From Amphibalanus amphitrite (taxonomy: Eukaryota > Arthropoda > Thecostraca > Balanomorpha > Balanidae), in contig NW_024882189.1 in the NCBI RefSeq assembly GCF_019059575.1, positions 62,001 to 126,000 of the forward strand: DNA of 64,000 bases. The letters run 5' to 3'. A program made the translations under genes and the position numbers. Positions 12,401-23,300 of this stretch are shown piece by piece (the first letter of the stretch is position 1; each line of letters starts with the position of its first letter). The notes under the pieces are model-generated. The model was not told the DNA's origin and did no database searches. It worked only from the letters and a program-made list of their open reading frames with translations.

Positions 12401-15400
12401 CGACCCCGTCCCTGCAGCCGCGACAGACACTATTCCTGTAACTGCTCCCAACCCCGTCCCCACAGCTGCCGACCCCATCCATACAGCTGCAGCCGACGCC
12501 ATCCCTCTAGCTGCTGAACCCGTCCCAACAGCTGTAGCCGAACCTATCCCTGCAGCTGCCGACCCTATCTTTACAACTGCCCTCGATCCCGCTCCTGCAA
12601 GTGTTACCAATCCCATCCCTACAGCTGTCTCCCAGTCCATCCCTATAGCTGCCGACCCCATACCTACAGCCGCCAAAGACCCCATCCCTACAGCCGCCAA
12701 AGAGCCCGTCCCTACAGCTGCGGCCAACGCGATCCTTGGAGCTCCCGACCCAGTCCCCACAGGTGTGGCCGAACCCATCCCTGCGGCTGCCGACACCATC
12801 TTTACAACTGCTCCCAACCGCATCCCTGCAGCTGCCCTCGACCTTGACCGTACAGCTGTCGACCCCATCCCTACTGCTGCCGACCACATCCCTGCAGCTG
12901 CTGACCGCATCCCCACTGATGGCGCCCCCATCCCTATAGCTGCCCCCGACGCCATCCCTGCAGCTGCCGCTCTCGACGCCATCCCTACAGCTGTGGCCGA
13001 CCCCATCCCTACAGGTGCCGATCCCGTCTTCGCAGCTTCTCCCGACTGTATCCCTGCAGCCGCCAAAAACACCATCTCTTTAGCTGCCCCCGACGCCATT
13101 ACTACAGCTGGCGCTCTCATCCCTATAACTGCCGCTCCCGACGCTATCCCTACAGCTGTGGCTGACCCCATCCCTACGGCTGCTCCCGATGCCATCCCTG
13201 TAGCTGCCGACCCCGTCCCTACAGCTGCGGCCGACCCCATCCTAACAGCTGCCGATCCCATCTTTACAACTGCTCCCGACCCCATCCCCACAGTTGCCGA
13301 CCCCATCCCTGCAGCTGCCGACGCCAATCCTACAGCGGCCTATGAAGCCATCCCTGCAGCTGTTACCGATCCCATATCCGCAGCTGTGCCCGACCCAATC
13401 CCTGCAGCTGTCCGCGACCCCGTCCGTGTGGCTGCCGACCCCGTTCCTGCAGCTGCCGACCCGATCCTTGCAGCTGCTCCCGACCCAATCCCTGCGGCTG
13501 TCCCCGACCCAATCCCTGCGGCTGTCCTCGACCCCGTCCCTGCAGCTGTTCCCGACCCCTTCCCTGCAGCTGCTGACCCCGTTCCTGCAGCTGCGGCCAT
13601 TCCTTTCCCGTCCACCGCTGCCAGTCCCACTCATAAGGGCAAGAAGGCGTGGCTGAGTCGCTTGGCGAGCTGTGAGGTGGCGGACGGTCCGCGGGAGGGT
13701 GGTGTGCACGGCGCCCCCGTCCCGGCAAACACCTCTCCTCAGGGACCGGCGGACGGCACACCGGCCGAGACCGACGGAAAAAACGCCGAACGGAGCGGCT
13801 GGAACGACAGAGACAGAGACGGCTGGTGCAGCATGGACCGAGCCTGTTGGTGCAGCAGAGACTGAGACGGTCGGAACGACGGCAACCGAGATGGTTGAAA
13901 CGGCAGCGGAAAAGCCGGCTGGTACAGCGGGGACAGAGCCGGCTGGTACAGCGGGGACAGAGCCGGCTGGTACAGTGGGGACAGAGCCGGCTGGTACAGC
14001 GGGAACAGAGCCGGCTGGTACAGCGGGGACAGAGCCGGCTGGTACAGCGGGGACAGAGCCGGCTGGTACAGCGGGGACAGAGGCGGCTGGAACAGCGGGG
14101 ACGGAGCCGACTGGAACGGTACCGACAGAGGTGCCGGGGGCAGAAGGGACTGGATCGATCGGATCAGTACGGACGGAGGCGGCTGGTACAGCAGGAACGG
14201 AGGCGGCTGGTACAGCAGGAACGGAGGCGGCTGGTACAGCAGAAATGGAGGCGGCTGGTACAGCAGGAACGGAGGCGGCTGGTACAGCGGGGACAGAGGC
14301 CAGTGACGCCGCTGAGACAGCTCCGGGTGCTGCGGGAGGGCCGGAGGCGGACGGCACAGCGCCGGCTGAGCCGGCCGGGGCGGGTGGCTGGCCGGAGCAG
14401 ACCGGGACGGAGACGGAGGGCTCCTCGCCGGCCGAGGTGGACGGCTCGCCGCCAACGAACGGCGACCGGACGCCGCCGGCGGCGGGAGACAGTTCCTCGG
14501 GCGACGGCGACGCGGCCGCGTCCAACGGTGTGCTGGCGCCGCGCGCCGCCGCCGCCGCCACCAAGGCGGCCGCCGCCATCAAGAAGAGCCCCGGCAAACC
14601 GAGGAAGAGGTCGGCCGCTAGCCCGGGCGGGGAGGCCGTGAAGCGGCCCTCCGTGATGGCACTGAAAAAGTCGGGCGAAAAGTTCACGCAGACCAACTTT
14701 TGCTGTCAGATCACGTACAAGCTGCCTCGGTGCCGCGAGTGCCGCGCGGTGCCCACCCAGCGACACAACAAGCCGTCGGGCATCTACTGCCGGTTCACAG
14801 CGTTCCGCAAGGTGCGTTACACGCGCACCGGTCAGCTGGCCGTGGCCGGCTTCTGCGACCCGTTCACCGACTCTGGCGGCGAGAGCGACCGGCTGTGGCG
14901 CGCCAGCGCGGCCGGCCCGCCCACCATGCAGCCTGAGATCGCGAAGTTTCTGCTGGCGCACGTCGGTAACCAGTTCTGTGACCTGGTGTCCGAGGAGGAG
15001 GCTGCGCGTCGCGCGCACATGGGCGACGACCAGACGGTCGCCTGGAAGCGGGTCGTGCAGGGCTGCCGCGAGATGTGTGACGTGTGCGAGACGACGCTGT
15101 TCAACGTGCACTGGGTGTGCTCGCGGTGCGGTTTCGCCGTCTGCGTGGACTGCTACCGGGGCCGGCGAGACGGCACGGCGCGCAGCTTCGGCGACCCGCC
15201 GCCGGAGCGCGACCAGTTCCGGTGGCTACTGTGCGGTGCGCGGCCGCACCAGCAGGAGCGGCTGATGCTGACGCAGATTGTGGCCGGTGACGCACTGCAG
15301 ACACTGAACCGACAGGTGCACGAGGCGCGCCAGCTGGCCGGCCTGCCGCTCAGCTGCGACTGCGAGCTGGCCAAAAAGCTGCAGGCCGAGGCGGCCGAGA

Positions 15401-17052
15401 CCGCCGCCAAAGCCGATGCCGTGAAGGCGGAGCCGGCGCCGGGCGGCGCGGCGCGCCCGCCGGCCGGCGCGGCGCGCCCGCCGGCCGGCGGCACGCTCTC
15501 GCTGCTGGCCGACGTGGCGCTCTCCCGGCTGTCCTCAGACGACAGCGACAGCGACTCGGACGGCTCGGACGGCGGCGGCGGCTCGCTGGCGCTGCGTAGG
15601 CTGCTCGTGCCTGGCGCGTCGGCAGACGCCAGGCCGCGGCCGGCGCGCAAGGAGCGGCCGCGCCGCCCCGGCTGGTCCATGGGTGACTCGCTGGACGAGC
15701 TGCTGGACAAGGTGTCGGCGCGCTGCGGGGCGGCCGCGCCGGCCGGCCACGCGGCCGCCGGCCCGGCGGCACTGCAGCACTTTGTGCGGCGCGCCACCAG
15801 CCGGCGCGGCTTCCGCGAGCGGCTTCCGATCCGGATCATGACGCTGGGCGAGTCGACCCGGCTGTACCCGAACGTGCGCCACGCGTGGCTCTGTGACGGG
15901 AAGCTGCTGCGGCTGCACGAGTCCACGGCGCCGGACAGCGAGCGCCTGTTCCGCGACCAGTGGAAGCGCGGCCAGCCGGTGCTGTGCTCCAACATCGGCG
16001 GCGGCCTGGACCGCTCGCTGTGGTCGGTGGACGCCTTCATCCGCGACTTTGGCGACGTGCGCAACGACCTCATCAACTGCCGCACGGGCAACATCGTGCC
16101 CAACCAGCCGATGCGTCGCTTCTGGGAGGGCTTCGAGAGCGTGACGCGCCGGCTGCGCGACGACAAGGGCCAGCCCATGATCCTGAAGCTGAAGGACTGG
16201 CCGCCGGGCGAGGACTTTGCGGACATGATGCCGCGCCGCTTCTCTGACCTGATGTCGGTGCTGCCGATGACCGAGTACACGCGCCGGGACGGCCGGCTCA
16301 ACCTGGCCTCCTGTCTGCCGGACATCTTCGTGCGGCCCGACCTGGGGCCCAAGATGTACATCGCCTACGGGTGCGCGCTGCACCCGAGCAAGGCCTCCAC
16401 CAACCTGCACCTGGACGTGTCTGACGCCGTCAACATCATGGTGTACGTGGGCATCCCGGCCGACGGCGACGCCGACAACGCCGAGGCGCTGCGGGCCATC
16501 GACGAGGCCGGCTGCGACCAGCTGACCAAGCGCCGCGTGCGTGACGAGCTGCCGGGCGCGCTGTGGCACATCTACCACGCCGCCGACGCTGACAAAATCC
16601 GAGACCTACTCAACAAGGTGGCCATTGAGCGCGGTGACCAGCTGGAGCCGCACCACGACCCGATCCACGACCAGAGCTGGTACCTGGACGGCCCGCTGCG
16701 CCGCCGACTCTACGAGGAGTACCGCGTCGAGGGCTACCCGATCGTGCAGTGTGCCGGCGACGCCGTGTTCATCCCTGCCGGCGCGCCACACCAGGTGCGC
16801 AACCTGCACTCGTGCATCAAGGTGGCCGAGGACTTTGTCTCGCCGGAGAACATCGGCCACTGCTTCGACCTGACGCAGGAGTTCCGCTCCCTCTCCGACA
16901 CGCACACCAACCACGAGGACAAGCTGCAGATCAAGAACATCATCTACCACGCCATGAAGGACGCCGTCTCCTGCCTGCTGGGCGCCGCGCGCGCCGACAG
17001 CGCGGCGCCCACCGTGAAGGAGGAGCGCGGCGCGGACGACGCTCTCAGCTGA
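9295..17052 (+). CDS. KDM3: KDM3/JHDM2-type JmjC histone H3K9 demethylase
   Basis: Four coding exons: 9295-9413, 10184-10337, 10577-10664 and 11452-17052. Phases agree at all three introns (2, 0, 1). The predicted nuclear protein has a disordered Pro-rich start, a short Gln-rich coiled-coil-like segment, long degenerate Pro/Ala repeats, a cysteine cluster (CRECR, CDVC, CSRCGFAVCVDC) and a C-terminal JmjC domain. The iron ligands are visible as HLD (His at 16,408, Asp at 16,414) and a distal His in GAPHQ (16,789). The family removes mono- and dimethyl marks from H3K9 using Fe(II) and 2-oxoglutarate. Zinc-finger and JmjC order matches KDM3A/B/C and the single insect Kdm3. The terminal exon needs a one-base correction at an A6 run (13,778-13,783) to stay open. 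The JmjC identity is firm; the N-terminal exons are inferred from splice sites. Confidence 0.88.
9414..9550. repeat. ~22-bp minisatellite beginning at the exon 1 donor
   Basis: Several imperfect units contain GACGGTAGGGGTTCGCGG. The array starts directly at the KDM3 first-intron donor, and each unit contains ACG|GTAGGG, which resembles the donor. Confidence 0.7.
9551..10183. other. KDM3 intron 1 remainder
   Basis: No exon is visible. It contains about 2.7 copies of a 36-bp repeat (9,890-9,985; core GGGGTGGGGCCTCCGTCCC), then a degenerate GCTGACCTGTGCTGTG-type repeat (10,015-10,150) running up to the exon 2 acceptor. Confidence 0.6.
10184..10337 (+). CDS. KDM3: KDM3 exon 2, Gln-rich helix
   Basis: Acceptor CCTCCCTCCTCAG at 10,183 and donor GAG|GTGGGT at 10,337. 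It enters in phase 2 and leaves in phase 0. It encodes a charged, Gln-rich stretch (LETERRQQLAHSIQLLQQ) likely to be helical or coiled coil. I do not recognise this segment as a named domain. Confidence 0.65.
10577..10664 (+). CDS. KDM3: KDM3 exon 3
   Basis: 88-base exon between acceptor GTGTACCGCAG and donor CCAG|GTACGA. Entry phase 0 and exit phase 1 match both neighbours. It encodes a short Pro/Arg-rich linker. Support is splice signals and phase only. Confidence 0.5.
10680..11132. repeat. 21-bp minisatellite in KDM3 intron 3
   Basis: About 21 copies of GGCAGTGGGGACTGGTAGAC plus one base, beginning 16-20 bases after the exon 3 donor. Variants read TAGTCC for TAGACC. Each unit contains CTG|GTAGAC, a weak donor look-alike. 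The long frames across it are artefacts of a 21-bp period. Confidence 0.9.
11452..17052 (+). CDS. KDM3: KDM3 terminal exon: Pro/Ala repeats, zinc finger, JmjC
   Basis: The acceptor CCACCTCCGTCAG ends at 11,451 (phase 1) and the stop TGA is at 17,050-17,052. In order it encodes a disordered Pro/Ala lead, degenerate D-P-I-P-T-A-A type repeats (11,990-13,615), an 8-residue repeat GTAGTEPA (13,916-14,310), a lysine-rich stretch, the cysteine cluster (14,697-15,170), an acidic Ser tract (SSDDSDSDSDGSD, near 15,540), then the JmjC region (about 15,830-16,970). No introns interrupt the 2.3 kb from zinc finger to stop, which is unusual for a gene whose vertebrate relatives are intron-rich. GC content is very high in the catalytic part. 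Confidence 0.85.
11990..13615 (+). repeat. Coding Pro/Ala/Asp repeat of KDM3
   Basis: A degenerate repeat of roughly 24-36 bp (GACCCCATCCCTACAGCTGC and variants) encodes D-P-I-P-T/A-A-A blocks for about 540 residues. It is maintained open in one frame through 1.6 kb, arguing that it is translated. All frames look repetitive, so open antisense frames here are not genes. Confidence 0.8.
13778..13783 (+). other. Probable one-base frameshift at an A6 run in KDM3
   Basis: The frame open from 11,452 terminates at 13,863. The frame carrying the zinc finger and JmjC is open from 13,672. The switch needs loss of one base, and A5 instead of A6 at this homopolymer joins two sensible compositions. I see no GT..AG intron of matching phase with good signals in the overlap. 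Sequencing or assembly error is likeliest; a real allelic frameshift is possible. Confidence 0.6.
13916..14310 (+). repeat. 24-bp coding repeat in KDM3
   Basis: About 15 units of GGTACAGCGGGGACAGAGCC plus GGCT encode GTAGTEPA octapeptides; later units read GTAGTEAA. The unit is a multiple of three, so copy changes keep frame. Confidence 0.85.
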
Positions 17053-20000
17053 GCTGCCGGCTGCGGGCGGCGGTCCCGGCTCTGTCTCGCCGAGTGGCGC
17101 CGCGGCAGTGAGGTTCGGGTCGCCAGCTGCCGGCGGTCAGGACGGGTTTGGGGTGTGACCCCGGCACCGGCGATCATGGTGGGTCGGAGGTGCCAGGTCC
17201 CCGACCCCGGGACCCGGCACCAGCGGTCGGACGGACGGACGGGTCGCAGGTGCCTGGTCCCGGCAGGGACGGTGTCCGTGTGTGTGCCATGGGACGGGAT
17301 GGCCGGAGTCTGTCTCGGCCGGGACGGGGCGAGTTCGGGCGATCTCTGCAGACCGTGTTGGCGCCGACAGTCGCACAGCACGCCTGGCCGTCATAGGGGC
17401 GGTGTTAGGGACGCCAGCGTCCGTCCCTGAACTTCCTTCAGCGCTCCCCTCCCTCCCTCCCTCCCTCCCTGCCTGCCTCTGGTACCAAACACTGCCAGGT
17501 CCGCTTACAAGTCAATAAGAAACTCTGAATGCAAGGAAACATTGCTGCAGTCTCCCTGGGACATTGTCGACTGCCTGTTTGTGCCAGGTATCGCCGTGTC
17601 TTTGTCTCTATCTCAGACGAGTTGGAGCAATCGAAACATAGCGAAACGACTGGTGGGATGCTGCATCCAGTCCATGAGCTTGAATGTGATTGACATATTT
17701 TCGGCCAGAAAGTCGGATGCTGTGAACCTTTGAGTGCAAAAAGCATCTGTCATTTTCGTCACACCGCGTGGTAATGCACTGTCATTATCACTCTGTTGGC
17801 AGACCTGTTCTTAGCGCTGTGTACATTGTGTGTATTTGAAGTGGCGTATCGTGCGGTAACGGGGCGCGCAGTAGCTCTGTCGGACTAGCGCCGGCTGCCT
17901 GACAGGGCCCTGGCCAGGCCTTTTCCGTTTTATGCGACTGAAGGGGCGCCGGGTGCTCCGCCGCCTTTCGGTACGCAATATAAAATCGTTCTTATTATGT
18001 GGGTCTGCGATGACCAGTGTGGAGGTGTTTTTGCCATTTAAATGCGCGTGGTCGCTGGTCGCTGGCTCGTGCGCGGTAAAGTCAGCCAGCTTCGGACACG
18101 TCGGGTTAAACTAGCATCGCTCCTTGTCGCTCCCAGCGTATTACCGACCCATTGGGCCGCTGTTGAAGAGTAACTGGGATGACTTGTACGTGTATCTGCC
18201 CAGTCATCGGCCATATCACACCACAGTCAATACTGGAACGTAGTGCCGCTATGTTTATTTGATTTCACCACACACACATGTTGACAACTTGATAGCATAT
18301 TGGCGAACAAAATATAGATATTGCAGGGCTGCACTACCCAGCTGCGCAACAATGACTGCATAGTTATCTATCTGTATCTGCATGCACAGCCTTCGAGCCC
18401 GGTCACTCCCCGGGCCTCCCTCTGGTCTGAGCTCGCTGTCCCTGGGCCTCCCTCTGGTCTGAGCTCGCTGTCCCCGGGCCTCCCTGCGGCGGGGGCTCGC
18501 TGTCCCGGATCGGTGGGGCTCCTCCAGTCCCCCCCCCCCCCCGCAGCGGATCCACAGCCACCCGACAGGCACGCCAAGGCTAGACCACAGAAAGCAGGAC
18601 AAGCACTGACTACATACACACGGGGTACACCGAGCGACCGTCGGCGCGCGGCGGCGTCACATGGGTCACAGGTCTGCGTCATGCCCGCGACGCTGACCTA
18701 CAGTCGGCCATTCAGAGAGCGTCGCGACCAGCGCGGGCGGCGATATGCGACAGCGGCACAGCACGGTACGGGGACAGGGCGGCGGCCAGCCGCACACGGC
18801 GCCGACAACGCCGGCTTTGGCACGGGCTTGGCACGCCGGACAGGGCACACGGGGCTTCTGAGAGCCGGGGGAGGGCGGACAGCTACCTCGCAGAGCGGCC
18901 GAGGGCGCGGCGCCGCGGGTGTCCTGCTGTTATGAGACGGGATCTGTCGTCTCTGATTCTTCACAGAATCGCACAACTAGGGAGAGAAGGGTACATGGCA
19001 CTCGGCGACTCCGAGCGGACAGTTTCTTTACGGACCCGCTAAAGGACAATCGGATAAATAGCGTGGGACGCGGGCACGTTTTACTGACTGCAGGCTTTTG
19101 ACTGCTTATTTGGGATGAGACAATAGCTAGGAATTTGCCACCACTATGATGCCTGACGGTGATCTCAAATGGGACTCTAGATATAGCTTGATCCACCCAG
19201 TTTCGTCCGTTTCGGTCTCCTTTTGCCTACCACACAAGAGTCCCGTCAGTATCGTCGCTTGTTCGGTCCGCCAACATATCGGCATTGCCTTTCTGCCACC
19301 GTATACAATCTGACACTCCTTACGGCCTGAAGCCCCACCTATTCACTGGTAAGCCCAATAATTGGGTCCAACCTATGCTCAACAGCCAAGTCACATCCCA
19401 CAGCCCGTATTGGTATAGTCTCGGACTCCGCTCAGCGGCGGTCGTCACAAACAGCGAACGGCGCTGAGGAACGCTTTACCATAGGCAACTATCCAAACGT
19501 ATCACATTATTAGCACCGGACAACGCTCGTAGGTGCTCAAAGTGAGTGGATCATCCAGTTAAAAGCAAATCTTAGCCCATCAAACCCGCAAAACTGACCC
19601 TCAGTCCCGTACAATATCTACAGCTATGGGTGCTAACCAGTAACCACTTCACCTACAGAGACGTTATAGGGTTATGGTCGACATCGCCTGCCGTTCGGTA
19701 GGTTACAGAATATAGCCAGAGCAGCCGTCTGCCAGCTGTTTGACCACATCGACCGGTGGGACAGAGACGTAAGCGAAAGGCTGGCTCCGGTGCCTACACG
19801 CGATAACTCTTCGCATATGGAAATGTTTTCAGTCGGTGAAAAACCGCGATGCCGCCAGCTGCCCATGTGCTGACTAGCCGATTCTGGGTGAACTTGACCT
19901 CCCTCCGCCGGGCTTCGCCTTTACGAGATTTACGGAGGTTTCATTAAAAGGACATTATTACACAAATGAAGCCGGAAGTACGGCAAAGTATACACGCTTG

Positions 20001-20169
20001 ATCCTGCATGGCGAAATCTAGCGTAGGCGCTGGACTGCCGCACAAAGCGTAATTGGCGAGGCCAAAGTGTCTGGCCGCTCGCAGCAGTTTGGCCGCTGGG
20101 GCGCCCCGTGCGCCGGTGTCGGCGTTCACCTCACCCGCGGACGGTCAGGGTCAGCTGACGTGGCGCGCG
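17053..20169. other. Convergent intergenic/3' UTR region, no further gene seen
   Basis: This lies between the KDM3 stop and the RUSC stop, which face each other. 18,395-18,500 holds about three copies of a 33-bp repeat (CCTCCCTCTGGTCTGAGCTC). A run of about 14 C begins near 18,529. A minus-strand AATAAA at 18,254-18,259 is a possible but distant poly(A) signal for RUSC. Modest open frames have no recognisable protein features. Confidence 0.5.
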
Positions 20170-20335
20170 TCAGCTGACGTTGGTGACGTGGTGGCGCGTC
20201 ACCAGGCCGACGCGCTGGTGGCGCGCGCAGAGCAGCCAGTGACTGTCCGTGGTGCCCACCACGGTCAGCGTGTCGTCGCGGTCGTACGAGAGGAACTGGC
20301 GGTTCGGCGTGTGGTACGGGACCAGCGAGCGAACC
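20170..20335 (-). CDS. RUSC: RUSC last exon, SH3 domain
   Basis: Acceptor TGTGTCGCGCAG, entering in phase 2; stop at 20,170. The 55 codons hold almost an entire SH3 fold: SLVPY for the ALYDY strand, [12 protein letters not shown], then DSHWLL and [10 protein letters not shown]. The usual Pro before the last strand is Thr here, so ligand binding may be altered. Confidence 0.85.
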
Positions 20336-23300
20336 CTGCGCGACACACAGCGGCGCGTCACGGGCCGGCGCACTGGCGGCGAGCGGACAGCACAGCAGAC
20401 AGCACAGCGGACCGAGCAGCGAACAGCACAGCGGACCGAGCAGCCAGCTGCCCATGCACGCACAGACAGCACTGAGGCAACATGTGGGCGGCGTCTATGT
20501 CTATACCAAAGTTAGGAGTGGCATTCCTCTGCAAAAGAAATAAATCCACAGACGAAATGTTTAACGTGCGAACTGCGTTACTTTGAGGTCGGGCGGTCCG
20601 GTTAAGACCATGAGTATTGATGCCCCTTTGAATAAGTATCGGAACTGCCGGGACCCAGGTTTTCAGGTGAAGCTAATTGCAAACAAAGTTAAAGGCAAGT
20701 CATTACCCAGACCAGTTTCTTGTCAGGACACAGTTTGACCGAGACGCACCTTTTTCCCTGCCTGCTCTCGGCGGTGGCGGCTCCGGTGCGGCGCGCCGCT
20801 GCGGTCCCGGTCCCGGTGCCGGCGGCCGGCCGCAGCGGCCCGCTCCGCGCCGCCTCCCGGCTCTGGTTCGCCTGCTCCTGGTCCCGCTTCAGCACGCGCT
20901 GCCGCAGACTGGCCTCCGAGGCCGTCCGGAGGCGTCTGGAGCCGCCAGTGGCCGCCAGCGCCGGCTGGCGGCCGCCGTCCGTGTCCGGGCTCTGCGGGCC
21001 CCCGGCGGGGACGGCGCGGCGCCCGGCCGCCGGCTGGGGGTAGCCGCTGTCCGAACTGGGGCGGCGCCCGGCCGGCGTCCCGGACACTCTGCGCGGGATG
21101 CGCGACTCGGCCGGCGGAGAGGCGCGGCCGGCCGGCGGCTGCTGCGACTGGCGCTCCCACCAGGGCTGGCTCGAGCTCTGGTCCCTGGTCACCCGCTGCC
21201 ACCACTCGTCCAGCTGCCGGGCCCGGGCCCTGCTCACCAGCGGCTCCGGCTCCGGCTGCCGCTCCGGATCATAGTCGGGTCCATTCTGCCGGTCTGAATG
21301 CCGTTCTGGGAAGTTCTCCCGGTTCTGTTTCGCCGGCTGTGGCTTCTTTTTAGCATCGATCTCCACTTTCGTCTCCTGTTTCGGTTCTGGCCTCAGTTGG
21401 GTGTTGGGTTTTGGCCCCGGTTGGCTCGGGTTCGGCTGCACGGCCGTCCGCGCTGGGTCGCGTCCTCTGCCTCTGGGCTTAGTCTTTGGCTCGGTGGCGG
21501 TCTGTCTCTGGCCGGCCGGTGCCGGTGCCGGCTCTGCGCGCGGCGCGGCTCCGCGCCCGGCCGCCGCGGCGCTGTTGTCATTCTCGTCTGTGTCGAGCGG
21601 CACACACCCGGCCAGGGTCTCGGTGAGCGCGGCCAGCAGCCGCCGGTCCAGGTCGCGTCCCGTCCAGCGCCGCTCCAGCTTGCCGCGGATGGCGGCGGCG
21701 GTGACGCGCGCCTGCCGGGCCGGGGGGCCGGCGCCGGCGGTCCGGCCGCCGGACGGGTCGGCGCCCAGCTCCATCAGCCGCCGGCCGAGCCGCCACAGGC
21801 TCTGGCGCAGCAGCTGGCTCTCGAAGGTGAGTTCGATGGCGAATCCGGGCCGCGCCAGCCGGCGGAGCTGCAGCAGCAGCCGGTCGGCGTCGGCGGCGCC
21901 GAGCTGCCGGACCAGCGCCTCGGCAGAGTAGTGCTTCAGCAGCGCCGGCGGCCGGCCGAGCAGCCAGCCGAACCACCGGTCCAGCGACTGTGTGCTGCCG
22001 GCAGCGGACGGGAGTCAGTGGGCAGCCAGCCGAACCACCGGTCCACCAATAGATGCTTGGCGTGATATAGGTACCGAAACTTTGTAAGGTAGGGCCAGGG
22101 GTAAGGCAATGTGCCGCCGACTGGACCAGCAGTTTAACCGTGGGTAGGTAGAATATGGCGGCATCCGCATGAATAACGTGTGCTTTTTTAAATGTAAGTT
22201 GAAATAAATCGCATAAAAGTAAGCCACTTTCTTACTTTAGTAGTCCAAACACGAATGCGTTGAACTTGAGGACGCTTTCGGAGAGCTCCTCTTCATTGTT
22301 CACCTTCAGCACGAGATCACTGAGCGGCTGAGGACATATGCCTGGAATGCGATGCGCGGTTTCAGAATCAGCTGATGCATACCTACCGCTCGTCATATGT
22401 TCATAAATTGTTGGTACATACAATCAAGGTACAATCTTCCACAGTGAGCAATATAGCAAACTACCTACCTACCCAGTAGGTACCCGCTGGTCAGCTGCCG
22501 CCTGATGAGCCTTTTATGGCGATTATAGATTGCTCTCTGCCAGGGTACATCGAGCTGTCTGCTCTGTAAGCCTAGCAGAGACGTATTTGCACCGAGGCCG
22601 TCTATTACGCTCCCTCCATGCTCCGACTGGAGAGCCGCATACCGTAGATTAGTTTATTCTGTAGCCGCTAGATGTCGCTAGTAGTCTGCGCCTGAGGTGG
22701 TATACTGTTCCGCCTGACATGGAACCGCAACGGCTATCGACATATAACCCTGGGATAGAGTCCGAGGGACAAGCTCCCACAGTTCATGTAAAATAGCAGC
22801 TGAATATTCACTATTTGATTTATGTAGCTATTATATTTCTCATGGAAGACAATTTATTCTCTGTGAGCCGGAGGTGGGAGCCCCAGATAGCCCATTTATC
22901 CTGGACGCCATTGTAACACAGGAAGTCGTATTTCAGGAAATCGTAAATGAGAAGGCCGCCGTAGGTATTAATAAGAAGGGGATTGTCAGCGAGATTAGCC
23001 CCTTCTCTGCGTATTCCTAACGCATGCAATATCAGAGCAGTGTAATGTGACAGTTTATTTTTGAAAGCCTTTTAGTCGTTCTTCTATAGGAACTTTCCCA
23101 CCTACAGGCGCGCACACAGGATTTTTTAATGGAGGGGGCGCGACCTGCACACTGGGTCCCCATGCCAAAAGGCCCCAGGTCCCAGCCGAAAAAGTTGCCC
23201 TACATGGACTCATATGGGCCTGCTGGGGCCCGAGACGGGCCCTCCTGGTCTTTTCAGTCATCATTTCAGCTCATTTTTAGACGGTCTTCGGCGGTCTAAA

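Noticed and set aside
11867-14696. Long antisense frames opposite the KDM3 repeat exon
   Set aside because: They mirror the Pro/Ala and GTAGTEPA repeats; the sense strand leads into the zinc finger and JmjC domains.
15153-16578. Antisense frames of about 350-400 codons opposite the JmjC region
   Set aside because: Very high GC at third positions suppresses stops; the sense strand carries recognisable catalytic motifs.
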